Below are positions 17,271 to 26,236 of a DNA stretch of 64,000 nt, piece by piece (position 1 is the stretch's first letter; the number at the start of each line of letters is the position of its first letter). The notes beneath the pieces were generated by a model that saw only the letters and a program-made list of their open reading frames with translations, searched no databases and was not told the DNA's origin. The position numbers and the translations under genes are program-made. Source of the DNA: Anaerolineae bacterium (GTDB taxonomy: Bacteria > Chloroflexota > Anaerolineae > Aggregatilineales > UBA2796); NCBI GenBank assembly GCA_019637615.1, contig JAHBVJ010000020.1:1-64000 (forward strand), in the 5' to 3' direction.

Positions 17271-17717
17271 TCAAGATCGGCGCGTCAATCGGTCGGTGGT
17301 CGGGATGCTCGTATCATGGCAGACGAATTCCACCGTGTTGCCGTCCGGATCATGCAGATAGAACGAGCGCGACTGCGTGGAAGAATGCGTCATCGTGCGC
17401 AGTTTGTAGCCGAGGGCAGCGATGCGATCAAACTCGGCGTAATAGTCGTCAAGATCAACCGTAAACGCGATGTGGTGGATGGGGGAGCGGCGGGCATCGT
17501 GCCCATCGAAGGTGGTGTCATCGACATCCGAAATCTCGTCCAGCTCAAATAAGCCGAGCGATGGCGTGTGTCCCTTGAAATTTTCTGAAATCCGCAAGAA
17601 ATGCATCGCGTCCAATTCCATCGCAGGCTCTAATTCGATCACATCGCGATAAAAAGCCAGCATTTTCTGCATGTTCGGCGTGCGGATAACAATCTCGCTA
17701 AGACGTTTTTCAATCAT
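17271..17717 (-). CDS. VOC-family protein (glyoxalase/dioxygenase fold)
   Basis: This is a 148-residue protein of the vicinal-oxygen-chelate superfamily: paired beta-alpha-beta-beta-beta units with FYRDVIELEPAM, PIHHIAFTVDLDDY and FYLHDPDGNTVEFV, where the His in HHIAF and the Glu in VEFV are the usual metal ligands. Such proteins act as glyoxalases, extradiol dioxygenases or antibiotic-resistance proteins. The exact reaction is unknown. No operon partner is evident. Confidence 0.85.
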   Translation of the reverse strand: MIEKRLSEIVIRTPNMQKMLAFYRDVIELEPAMELDAMHFLRISENFKGHTPSLGLFELDEISDVDDTTFDGHDARRSPIHHIAFTVDLDDYYAEFDRIAALGYKLRTMTHSSTQSRSFYLHDPDGNTVEFVCHDTSIPTTDRLTRRS

Positions 17718-18047
17718 GATATTTTCAATTCAATCTAGTTGAGAGTTTGAGCGATTCTACGATCAACAGGTCTTGCGTGCAATATGATCGGGCGCGTATA
17801 GGTGGCTCACGCGGCAAAAACCGTGACGATTCTTCCGCATGTGCCAACCTATTTTCTGTGCGGACGGCGACCAAAACATCAATAAAATTAAGATGAGCAG
17901 CGAACAGGCTGCTCGTCGTGTTTGTTCGGCGGATGATAGGGATACAGGTTATAATGAATAAGAAGACGGTTGAGACGCGCAAAACGTAGTCCCACTTGAT
18001 ACCTCTCGTGAGCATCAAATCGTTCGCCTGATCTTGGAGTGCATTCA
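17718..18047. other. Intergenic region upstream of the kinase gene
   Basis: This 330-base gap holds a TATAAT at 17950-17955 on the plus strand without a good -35 hexamer; it could be the -10 of the kinase gene promoter with a leader of about 85 bases. A long minus-strand open frame here shows no protein-like character. Confidence 0.4.
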
Positions 18048-21000
18048 ATGCTGATCCAGAGTCAAAATCGACTCTACGCTAACCGCTACCTACTCCACAG
18101 CGTTATGGGTGAAGGTGGCATGGGTAGCGTGTACCGTGCCGAAGACCGTCTGACGGGTCGGCAGGTGGCGTTGAAGCGCGTGCTGACTTTCAACGATGAT
18201 GAGTCGCTGACGGAGACCGACGAAACCGAATTTCGTTTGGCCTTAGCGCAAGAATTCAAGATTCTGGCTTCACTGCGGCACCCGAACATCATCAATGTGC
18301 TCGATTACGGGTTTGATGACAAGCGCCAGCCGTTTTTCACGATGGATCTGCTGATCAACCCGCAAACCATCTTGCGCGCCGCCAAAGATCAGCCGTTGCA
18401 AACCAAGATCGACTATCTGATTCAGCTCTTGTACGCGTTGGCCTATCTGCACCGGCGCGACATGGTACACCGCGATCTGAAGCCGGAAAATGTGCTGGTG
18501 CAAGATGGGCAGGTCAAGGTGCTGGATTTCGGCTTGTCGGCGGCAGCGGGGCAGCTCGGCGTGACCAGCGGCACCCTGCCGTACATGTCGCCCGAAGTTT
18601 TGCGCGGCGAAGAAGTCAGCCCCGCTTCGGATTTGTACGCGGTCGGCGTGATCGCCTATGAGATGTTCGCCGGACGCCTGCCATTCGAAGATCAGTGGAT
18701 CGACCGGATGCTGGAAAATATCCTCGACAGCACGCCGAACCTCGACAACTTGGGCACCAATCACTATCTCAACGAGGTGATCGGCAAATTGCTCTCGAAA
18801 GCGCCCGAAGATCGCTATCCAGACGCCGTCTCGACCATTCACGCCTTCAGCGACGTGATCGGGCAGCCCGTCCCGCCGGAAAACCGTGCTATCCGTGAGA
18901 GCTTTTTGCAAGCGGCACATTTCGTCGGGCGCGAAGTCGAGATGAATCTGCTTACCAGCGCGCTGAACGAAGCGTTGCAGGGCAGCGGCGGCGCGTGGCT
19001 GATCGGCGGGGAGAGCGGCGTCGGGAAGTCGCGCTTGCTCAACGAGATCGCGACGCTGGCCCTGATTCAGGGCGCGTTAGTGCTGCGTGGGCAGGGCGTC
19101 CAAGAGGGCGCGCGGCCTTATGAGATTTGGCTGGACAGCCTGCGTCATCTCGCCGTCAGCACCACGCTCGGTGATGACGAGGCGGGCATCCTCAAAAATG
19201 TCGTGCCGGAGATCGACGCGCTGCTGGATCGCAGCGTGCCGGAAACGCCGTTTGCCGAACCCGGTGAGCAAGCTGGCAAGCTGTTCCTGACGCTGATGCA
19301 TATGCTGCGGCGGCAATCGCAGCCCATCGTGATCATCTTCGAGGATATGCAGTGGATCGGCGCGGAAAGCCTGACGTTGCTGCGCGAAATCGTCTCGCTG
19401 ACGCCCGATCTGCCCATGATGATCATCGGTTCGTACCGCGCCGACGAAAGCCCACAACTGCGGGACGCGTTGCCCGACATGCGCTTCCTGCTGTTGAGCC
19501 GCCTGAGCGATGTGGAAATCCGCCAGATGAGCGAAGCTATGCTCGGTGAAGTCGGACGCCAGCCCGAAGTCATCGATCTGCTGGAGCGCGAAACGGAAGG
19601 CAACGCCTTTTTCCTCGTGGAAGTCACACGGGCGCTGGCGGAGGAAGCGGGTCAGCTTTCCAAGATCGGGAAATCCACCTTGCCCGCGCATGTCTTCGCG
19701 GGCGGGATGCAGCGCATCATCAAGCGGCGGTTGGCGCAAGTGCCCGCCGAAGCGTGGCCTCTGCTGCGCCAATCCGCCGTGATCGGACGCGCCATCGATC
19801 TCGATCTGCTGGCGCAATTGGAGCAGCCTTATAATCTGCAACAGTGGGTCACGGAATGCGCCAACGCCGCCGTGCTGGAAGTGCAAAATGGTCAGTGGCG
19901 CTTTGCCCATGACAAGCTGCGCGAAGGCGTGCTAGATGTGCTCCACGACACGCTGCGGCGGGAACTGCACCGGAACGCGGCGCAAGCGCTCGAACGTTTG
20001 CATCCCGATTCGCTGCAACAAGCGGCCTCGCTGGCCTATCATTGGGGCATGGCGGGCAACCTCGCCAAAGAATATCGCTTCGCCAGAGCCGCCGGACTGC
20101 AATCTCGCCTTGTCAGCAATTTTGCCGAAGCCCTCGCACATTTTCAGCGGGCGCTTGATCTGTGTGAAACCGTACAGCAACCTGAACAAGCACAGCTCGA
20201 ACGCGCGCAGATTGTCGAGTCGCTCGGCAGTGTGTACTTCTGGATGGGCGAATTCAAGCAGGCGCGCGGGCATTTCGAATTGAGCCTGACGCTGGCGCAA
20301 GAAAAAGATGATAAACCGCTGGTGGGGCGCAGTCTGTTCGGGATCGGGGATGCGCTGCTGCAACAGGGCTATTTCATTGATGCCCGCCGCTACTATCAAC
20401 GGTCGCTGCTGGTGGCGCAAAATATTCGGGACGAGGTGGTGATCTCCCATGCGCTGGCGGGCTTGGGCGATGTGGCGTGGCGCGTGCAAGATTTCGCCTT
20501 GGCGGAACGCTATCTACGCGCGAACCTGACTCTAGCCCGCAAAACCGGACACCTGATCCAGATTTGTAACGGCCTGAATCTGCTCGGCATCATCAATTCG
20601 CTGAATGGGCGTCATCCAGAAGCGGTCGCTTATTTTAGCGAGTGCATCACCGCCGCGCGGGAAATCGGGGATCGGTCGCGCATCGCTCAGGCGTTGAGCA
20701 ATCTTGGTGAGCTGGAACGGATGCAAGGGCGCATGGAGCTTGCCAAGCCGCATCTGGAAGAAGCCCTGACCATCAGCAGGCAGATCGGCAACCGTTACAG
20801 CGAGTCGAATGTGCTGTTGAATCTGGGGCAGCTCAGTTTTGCTGTGGGCGACTACAACGCTACGTTGAATTATCTGCATGACGCGTTGCAGATGAGCTAT
20901 CAGATCGGTTCGACGCCGCTGGTGCTCGGTTCACTCGGCAGTTGGGCACATGTGTTGTTCCAAGCGGGTGTGCTGGATCGCGCCGTCAGCCTCGCCAGCT

Positions 21001-21188
21001 TCGCGCTGCATCATCCGGGCAGCAGCCCCGATATGCGCGAACTGGTCATCGGCAGTTTGCTGACCGACCTGCAACAAGTGCTGTCGCCCGAAGTTTATGA
21101 GATGGCTTACGAACGCGGTATGGCGCTCGATCTGAACGCCACCGTGCAAGAGGTGTTGGCGGATATGGAGGCGGTGGCGGCTCCCTAA
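18048..21188 (+). CDS. Ser/Thr protein kinase fused to AAA-type ATPase and TPR repeats
   Basis: This 1046-residue regulator joins three modules. A Hanks-type kinase covers about residues 14-275: Gly loop GEGGMGSVY (21-29), Lys43, catalytic loop HRDLKPEN (141-148) and DFG at 160. An AAA/STAND-like ATPase covers about 290-630, with Walker A GGESGVGKS (320-328) and Walker B PIVIIFEDMQWIG. The C-terminal 400 residues are TPR-like repeats (ALAHFQRALDLCE, SLFGIGDALLQQG, ALSNLGELERMQGRMELA). Start ATG 18048 has TTGGAG 8 bases upstream. This layout (kinase, AAA/LuxR-like ATPase, TPR) is known in Chloroflexota, Actinobacteria and Myxococcota as a signalling hub. There is no DNA-binding domain, so output is probably phosphorylation. 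The target is unknown; the large surface protein gene follows on the same strand. Confidence 0.9.
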   Translation: MLIQSQNRLYANRYLLHSVMGEGGMGSVYRAEDRLTGRQVALKRVLTFNDDESLTETDETEFRLALAQEFKILASLRHPNIINVLDYGFDDKRQPFFTMDLLINPQTILRAAKDQPLQTKIDYLIQLLYALAYLHRRDMVHRDLKPENVLVQDGQVKVLDFGLSAAAGQLGVTSGTLPYMSPEVLRGEEVSPASDLYAVGVIAYEMFAGRLPFEDQWIDRMLENILDSTPNLDNLGTNHYLNEVIGKLLSKAPEDRYPDAVSTIHAFSDVIGQPVPPENRAIRESFLQAAHFVGREVEMNLLTSALNEALQGSGGAWLIGGESGVGKSRLLNEIATLALIQGALVLRGQGVQEGARPYEIWLDSLRHLAVSTTLGDDEAGILKNVVPEIDALLDRSVPETPFAEPGEQAGKLFLTLMHMLRRQSQPIVIIFEDMQWIGAESLTLLREIVSLTPDLPMMIIGSYRADESPQLRDALPDMRFLLLSRLSDVEIRQMSEAMLGEVGRQPEVIDLLERETEGNAFFLVEVTRALAEEAGQLSKIGKSTLPAHVFAGGMQRIIKRRLAQVPAEAWPLLRQSAVIGRAIDLDLLAQLEQPYNLQQWVTECANAAVLEVQNGQWRFAHDKLREGVLDVLHDTLRRELHRNAAQALERLHPDSLQQAASLAYHWGMAGNLAKEYRFARAAGLQSRLVSNFAEALAHFQRALDLCETVQQPEQAQLERAQIVESLGSVYFWMGEFKQARGHFELSLTLAQEKDDKPLVGRSLFGIGDALLQQGYFIDARRYYQRSLLVAQNIRDEVVISHALAGLGDVAWRVQDFALAERYLRANLTLARKTGHLIQICNGLNLLGIINSLNGRHPEAVAYFSECITAAREIGDRSRIAQALSNLGELERMQGRMELAKPHLEEALTISRQIGNRYSESNVLLNLGQLSFAVGDYNATLNYLHDALQMSYQIGSTPLVLGSLGSWAHVLFQAGVLDRAVSLASFALHHPGSSPDMRELVIGSLLTDLQQVLSPEVYEMAYERGMALDLNATVQEVLADMEAVAAP

Positions 21189-21500
21189 CGCTCCCCTACG
21201 AGAGGCCACCGCTGAAGTAAAATTTTGGTTAGAATTCTGGCGCGCTTCCCATTCAGTCGGGCACCTCCACCCGTCGCGACGGTTTATAAAATCCTCGGCT
21301 ATAGCTTGTAATGTGTCCGGCAAGCCCCCTGTGCCGATAAACAAACCTTACATTGCCGCGCAAAACCTTACAACGTAAATGTTAGCTCCCTGAAAGGCCG
21401 TCATTTAAAGAATGACTACATGGGTAACTCTGCCTACGTCCCGCCTTTGTCAAATTGGCTTCGGTGGATGATGTTGGAGACGACGGGAGTTAAGACAGAT
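21189..21500. other. Intergenic region upstream of the surface-protein gene
   Basis: This gap of about 310 bases holds no recognised gene or terminator. It includes two alternative in-frame ATG codons (21420 and a pair at 21468/21471) that could lengthen the downstream protein. Confidence 0.4.
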
Positions 21501-24500
21501 ATGCTACCTTTACGCAAGCTTTTATCGAATAAATTCTTTGTAGGGACACTGCTCGTGGTGAGTGGGATATGGCTCGTTTCGCGGGCTACGCCACCTGCCG
21601 CCGCGACTCCGTTTGCCACCTCAGCGGCTCCGATCAACCCGATTGTCCTCGAAAATCAAAAGTCTGGCACGCAAGCGTGGAAGTCGCCAAATTTCGATCA
21701 ATATACCCAGAATCTACTCGAAGCCGAGAAGTTGGAACACGCGGCAGCGGCGCAGATCAGCGCGGCGGATATGGGCGGTAGCAAGGCCGCGCCCGCGTCG
21801 GCGTGGACGGATACCCAGAACGTCAAAGGCTATGCCAACCGCACCAGCATCAATGTCGGGGAACAGATTACTTTTCACGTCAGTTCCACGGCGTCCCAGT
21901 ATCGGCTCACCATCTATCGCATGGGCTGGTACGGCGGGAACGGTGGTGCCGAAGTCGTTTCCACCGTGACCCTAGCCGGTTCTAATCGCGGAATCCCATC
22001 GCCTGATCCTTCCACGGGGCTGATCCAAGCCGATTGGCCTGTGTCCTATACGCTCAACGTCCCCGCCAACTGGGTCAGCGGCATCTATATGGTGTGGCTG
22101 CAAAATGTGGGCAGCAATTACGTCGCCTACATCCCGTTTGTCGTGCGCAACGACAGCCAGAGCGCCGATTTGATGTATCTGGTCGCGACGACCACATGGC
22201 AAGCCTATAACGAGTGGGGCGGCAAGAGCCTGTACGATTACAACTCGAATAACGCCCGCGCCTACAAAGTGTCTTATGACCGCCCGTATGCGCAAAATGA
22301 CGGATCGGGGCATTATTACAGCGGCGACTATAACATGGTGCAGTGGCTGGAAAAGAATGGCTACAACGTCACCTATGTGACCAGCGAAGACCTGCATAAC
22401 AACCCCAACATCATGAATAACCGCAAAGCCTTGGTATCGGTTTTCCATGACGAGTATTACTCGATGGAAATGTTCGATAACGTCAAGGCGATTCGCGATT
22501 CCGGCAAGAGTCTGGCCTATTTCACATCGAACAACATTTACTGGCAGATTCGTTACGAGCCGAACAGCCACGCCATCAATAACCGCATCATCGTGTGCTA
22601 CAAAAAGCAGTCGGATAATCCCGTCGTCACGCTCGATCCATGGGCGAACGATCCGCAGCCGGAAAAGAAGATACGCACTACGGTGCTGTTCCGCGATCCG
22701 CCCGTCAATAAGCCGGAAAATCAGATTCTCGGCGTGATGTTTGAAAATCTGGTGGGCTATGGCGATTACCGCGCATGGAAGGTGAAAAACGCTAACCACT
22801 GGATATACGCAGGAACGGGGCTTACCGAAGGCGCGACCATCGATAAACTGATGGGGTATGAGTGGGATCGTGTCTACAATAACGGCTATTCACCTGCCAA
22901 TATGACCATTTTTGGCGAAACGCCGATTGTCTATGACGGCGACAATTATTTGCATCAAGCCGTGATCTGGCAAGCGCCGAGCGGGGCGTGGGTGCTCAAT
23001 GTGTCTGTAAATTACTGGCAATATTTCTTAGAAGGCAATTATATTTGGCCTCTGGATACGCGCATTCAGCGGATGACCATCAATGTGTTGAACCGCATGA
23101 TTTCGGATGCGTCGCCCATCTCTACGGCTACCCCCGGCCCCAGCGCAACCAGCACGCGAACGTTCACACCCGGCGCGACTCCGACTGCCAGCCGCACCTT
23201 CACGCCTTCGGTGACGGTGCCACCCAGCGCAACATCTCAACCGAGCGCGACCAACACAGCCTCCAAAACATCGACGCCAACATCAACCCTGACCGCGACC
23301 AACGTACCCGGCCCGACGACGAGCATCTTCTACCGCGCGATCAACGTTGGCGGCGCTGCCTTGGTGATCGACGGCAACAACTGGGAAGATAACACGGGGA
23401 CGACGCCGAACTTTACTACCGTGGGCAGCGTCCTGTGCAGTCCGTGGCGCACCTTGATCCCGACCACCGACGCCAACCGTACCAGTATGATCCAGTGTTC
23501 CCGTCAACATTGGGCACATAACGCTGTGATAAGCAGCGTGCCCAACGGGACATATGAAGTCTATGTCTACACGTGGCTGGATTGGGCTGACCCGAATCCA
23601 CCGTCTTACACGTTCTATGTACAGGGTCAACAAACGCAGACGTATCAATCTGGCCCCTCCGGCAAGTGGGATCGGCTTGGCCCGTGGACTGCCAATGTCA
23701 CGGCGGGAACGCTGACCGTGCAGACCAGTGGCGGCCTCGCCAATATTTCGGGCATCGAAGTGTATCGCGTAGTGGCGTCTACAACGGCAACCGCCACCTC
23801 CACCACGGCGAATACAGCCACCACAATTCCGACCGCGACGGCCACGGTCACAGCGACCTTGACACATACGTCAACCGCGACGGCCACGAATACGGCGCTG
23901 CCTACCAATACAGCGACCGCCACTTCAAGCGCAAGCGCAACCTCAACGACCACACAAACGGCGACACTCACCGCGACGGCGACGAGTACCGCGACCAACA
24001 CCGACGTACCGCCGACTGAAACGGCGACCAACACGGCTGTACCCGCGACCGCGACGGCAACCAGTACCGTGACCAATACGGACGTACCGCCCACCGAAAC
24101 TGCGACTGCTACAGCGACGAACACGGCCGCACCTGCGACCGCGACGGCGACGAGTACCGCGACCAGTACCGATGTGCCGCCGACTGAGACGGCAACTTCT
24201 ACGGCAACCAACACGACTGTGCCCGCAACCGAGACAGCAACTTCTACAGCAACGAACACGGACGTGCCGCCCACCGAGACGGCAACTTCTACAGCAACGA
24301 ACACGGACGTGCCGCCCACCGAAACCGCGACACCAACAGAAACGGTGCTTGCAATTGTCACCGCGACTCCGCTGCCGACCGAGACAACGACCGCGACTGC
24401 AACCGAAACCACGCCGCCATTGGTGACTGCGACACCGCTGCCAAGCAACACGCCACAAAATACGGCGACGGCAACGAGCACGGCGACCGAAACCGCCACG

Positions 24501-26027
24501 CTGACGGAGACGGTCACGGCGACCAACACAGCGACGCCTGTCCCGCCGACCGAAACCGCGACCGCAACCAATACCACGGCTGCCACCGCGACAACGACGG
24601 CAACGGCGACCGCGACGCATACGTCCACGTCCGCGCCCACATCCACGGGTACGGCGACGAGCACGTCAACCAACACCAGTACGCCGACCCGCACGCTGAC
24701 GCCGACGACGGGCAGCACCTCGACGCCGACGCAAACCGCCGCGCCGTCCTTGACCTTCTACCGCGCGATCAACGTTGGTGGCCCTGCCTTGGTGGTGGAT
24801 GGCAACAACTGGGAGGCCAATTCGGGCACCACGCCAAACTTCACCACGAATGGCACCGCCATGTGTGATCCGTGGGTGACGCTGAATCCGCCCACTGACT
24901 CGGCGCGTGCGCAGATGATTAGCTGCTACCGCGAACACTGGGCGTTCAGCATGGCGATGAGCGGCATTCCGAACGGGACATACGTGGTCTATGCCTACGT
25001 CTGGCAGGAGTGGAACAACACGGGTCAGCAAGCCTACAACATCGCGTTGGAAGGCAGCACCGTCGTCAGTAACTTCAACCCCGGCACGGTTGGCGGGGTC
25101 TGGCAGCGTCTTGGCCCGTGGACGGTCAACATGACCGATGGTACGCTCAACCTGACCACCAGCGGCTCAGGCTTGGCGGACATCTCCGGTCTGGAAGTCT
25201 ATCAACTGACATCAGGTGGTGGCGCGAGTGCGACACCGCAGCCGAGCCTGACCGCGACACGCACATCGACGGCGACTTCAACGAATGCGGCGACCGCTAC
25301 CCGCACGTTGACGAGCACCGCTACGCAGACGGGTGTGGCGAGCACGGCGACTCCGAGTGCGACGATGACGCAGACATCGGCGGCAACTGCCACGAGCGTG
25401 CAGTCGAACACGCCGACCGCCACTAGCGTCGCTGCCAGCGCCACCGTGACGGCGACTCCGTCGCGCACATCGACGGCAAGCCCGACCAGCGCTGGCGCAA
25501 CAGCCACGCCATCACGGACGCTCACACCGTCGCGGACGCCGACACGCACGCCGACGCCATCGAACACGCCGTCAGGCAGCGCGACCTTCTACCGTGCCTA
25601 CAACCTTGGCGGCGCGGCGATCACCATCGATGGTAACGCGTGGATCGCGGGCACCTCGTCCGATCTGGCGACCAGCGGTACGAGCACGCTCTGCGCGCAG
25701 ACGGTGACGTTGGTGCCAGCCACCGATGCCAACCGTGCGACGATGATCCGCTGCTCGCTGACGGGCACCGCGCCGGACATCACCGTCGTCAACATTCCTA
25801 ACGGCATGTACGACGTGTATATCTACGTGTGGGAAGACAACACCGCCGCCACCTACTCGATCTCTATTCAGGGTGGTCAGGCCTACGTGCCCAACTACAA
25901 CAGCGGCGCGGCGGGTTCATGGCAGCGGCTTGGCCCCTACACGGTGAACATCACGGGCGGCTGGTTCTCGATGGACTCGTTCGGCGGTCAAGCTAACTTC
26001 TCCGGTCTGGAGTTCTACAGCCGGTAG
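21501..26027 (+). CDS. Secreted Thr-rich multidomain protein: N,N-dimethylformamidase-like domain plus three carbohydrate-binding-like repeats
   Basis: The protein has 1508 residues. A signal/anchor segment (about 10-28, after MLPLRKLLSNK) is followed by a region of about residues 100-535 that resembles the domain of the N,N-dimethylformamidase large subunit: YRMGWYGGNGG, YMVWLQN, ATTTWQAYNEWGGKSLYDY, and a catalytic-looking HDEYYS. Then come three copies of a beta-sandwich of about 150 residues (about 610-758, 1086-1238, 1363-1508), each beginning FYRAINVGG or similar, with GNNWE, NGTYEVYVYTW and W-RLGPWT; they look malectin- or CBM-like. Thr/Ala/Pro-rich linkers join them. ATG 21501 is chosen because the signal begins there; ATG 21420 would add 27 residues. 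Upstream GGGAG at 11 bases is weak. The substrate is unknown; binding of surface glycans is likely. Confidence 0.82.
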   Translation: MLPLRKLLSNKFFVGTLLVVSGIWLVSRATPPAAATPFATSAAPINPIVLENQKSGTQAWKSPNFDQYTQNLLEAEKLEHAAAAQISAADMGGSKAAPASAWTDTQNVKGYANRTSINVGEQITFHVSSTASQYRLTIYRMGWYGGNGGAEVVSTVTLAGSNRGIPSPDPSTGLIQADWPVSYTLNVPANWVSGIYMVWLQNVGSNYVAYIPFVVRNDSQSADLMYLVATTTWQAYNEWGGKSLYDYNSNNARAYKVSYDRPYAQNDGSGHYYSGDYNMVQWLEKNGYNVTYVTSEDLHNNPNIMNNRKALVSVFHDEYYSMEMFDNVKAIRDSGKSLAYFTSNNIYWQIRYEPNSHAINNRIIVCYKKQSDNPVVTLDPWANDPQPEKKIRTTVLFRDPPVNKPENQILGVMFENLVGYGDYRAWKVKNANHWIYAGTGLTEGATIDKLMGYEWDRVYNNGYSPANMTIFGETPIVYDGDNYLHQAVIWQAPSGAWVLNVSVNYWQYFLEGNYIWPLDTRIQRMTINVLNRMISDASPISTATPGPSATSTRTFTPGATPTASRTFTPSVTVPPSATSQPSATNTASKTSTPTSTLTATNVPGPTTSIFYRAINVGGAALVIDGNNWEDNTGTTPNFTTVGSVLCSPWRTLIPTTDANRTSMIQCSRQHWAHNAVISSVPNGTYEVYVYTWLDWADPNPPSYTFYVQGQQTQTYQSGPSGKWDRLGPWTANVTAGTLTVQTSGGLANISGIEVYRVVASTTATATSTTANTATTIPTATATVTATLTHTSTATATNTALPTNTATATSSASATSTTTQTATLTATATSTATNTDVPPTETATNTAVPATATATSTVTNTDVPPTETATATATNTAAPATATATSTATSTDVPPTETATSTATNTTVPATETATSTATNTDVPPTETATSTATNTDVPPTETATPTETVLAIVTATPLPTETTTATATETTPPLVTATPLPSNTPQNTATATSTATETATLTETVTATNTATPVPPTETATATNTTAATATTTATATATHTSTSAPTSTGTATSTSTNTSTPTRTLTPTTGSTSTPTQTAAPSLTFYRAINVGGPALVVDGNNWEANSGTTPNFTTNGTAMCDPWVTLNPPTDSARAQMISCYREHWAFSMAMSGIPNGTYVVYAYVWQEWNNTGQQAYNIALEGSTVVSNFNPGTVGGVWQRLGPWTVNMTDGTLNLTTSGSGLADISGLEVYQLTSGGGASATPQPSLTATRTSTATSTNAATATRTLTSTATQTGVASTATPSATMTQTSAATATSVQSNTPTATSVAASATVTATPSRTSTASPTSAGATATPSRTLTPSRTPTRTPTPSNTPSGSATFYRAYNLGGAAITIDGNAWIAGTSSDLATSGTSTLCAQTVTLVPATDANRATMIRCSLTGTAPDITVVNIPNGMYDVYIYVWEDNTAATYSISIQGGQAYVPNYNSGAAGSWQRLGPYTVNITGGWFSMDSFGGQANFSGLEFYSR
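23780..24750 (+). repeat. Tandem Thr/Ala/Pro-coding repeats inside the surface-protein gene
   Basis: Almost 1 kb encodes a linker of about 325 residues built of units such as TSTATNTDVPPTETA, repeated with small changes. Several units are almost identical in DNA (for example around 24240-24320). Such tracts can change length by slippage or recombination and are likely glycosylated. A shorter tract of the same type spans about 25212-25586. Confidence 0.85.
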
Positions 26028-26056
26028 TCGCGACCCGCTAACTATGCACAACGATG

Positions 26057-26095
26057 CCCGCCGCTTGATAGGCTGACTATCAAGCGGCGGGTTTT
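26057..26095 (+). terminator. Rho-independent terminator
   Basis: A perfect 15-bp stem (CCCGCCGCTTGATAG with its complement) closes a 5-base loop and is followed by TTTT. It ends the surface-protein transcript. Confidence 0.92.
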
Positions 26096-26236
26096 ATTTG
26101 CCGGTATGCGCGATGGCTGCGCACGAGTGGTAGAATGGAAAAGATCGGGAGTGGGCAGCTCAGCTCATTTTAGCATTTTAAAAGCGTCACGAGCGCCCAT
26201 TTTTGAACCTTAAAGAATGTTTTTAGGAGAGATTTT

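Noticed and set aside
17725..18048. Minus-strand open frame of 107 codons before the kinase gene
   Set aside because: One hydrophobic stretch but no family match or ribosome-binding site, and it covers the probable promoter of the kinase gene.
23645..24718. Minus-strand open frame rich in Val, Ala and Gly
   Set aside because: It is the antisense of the Thr-coding repeats of the surface-protein gene; the low-complexity pattern alone keeps it open.
23780..24750. Regular short repeats that could suggest a CRISPR array
   Set aside because: The units are in frame, code for Thr/Ala/Pro and have no constant repeat with unique spacers.
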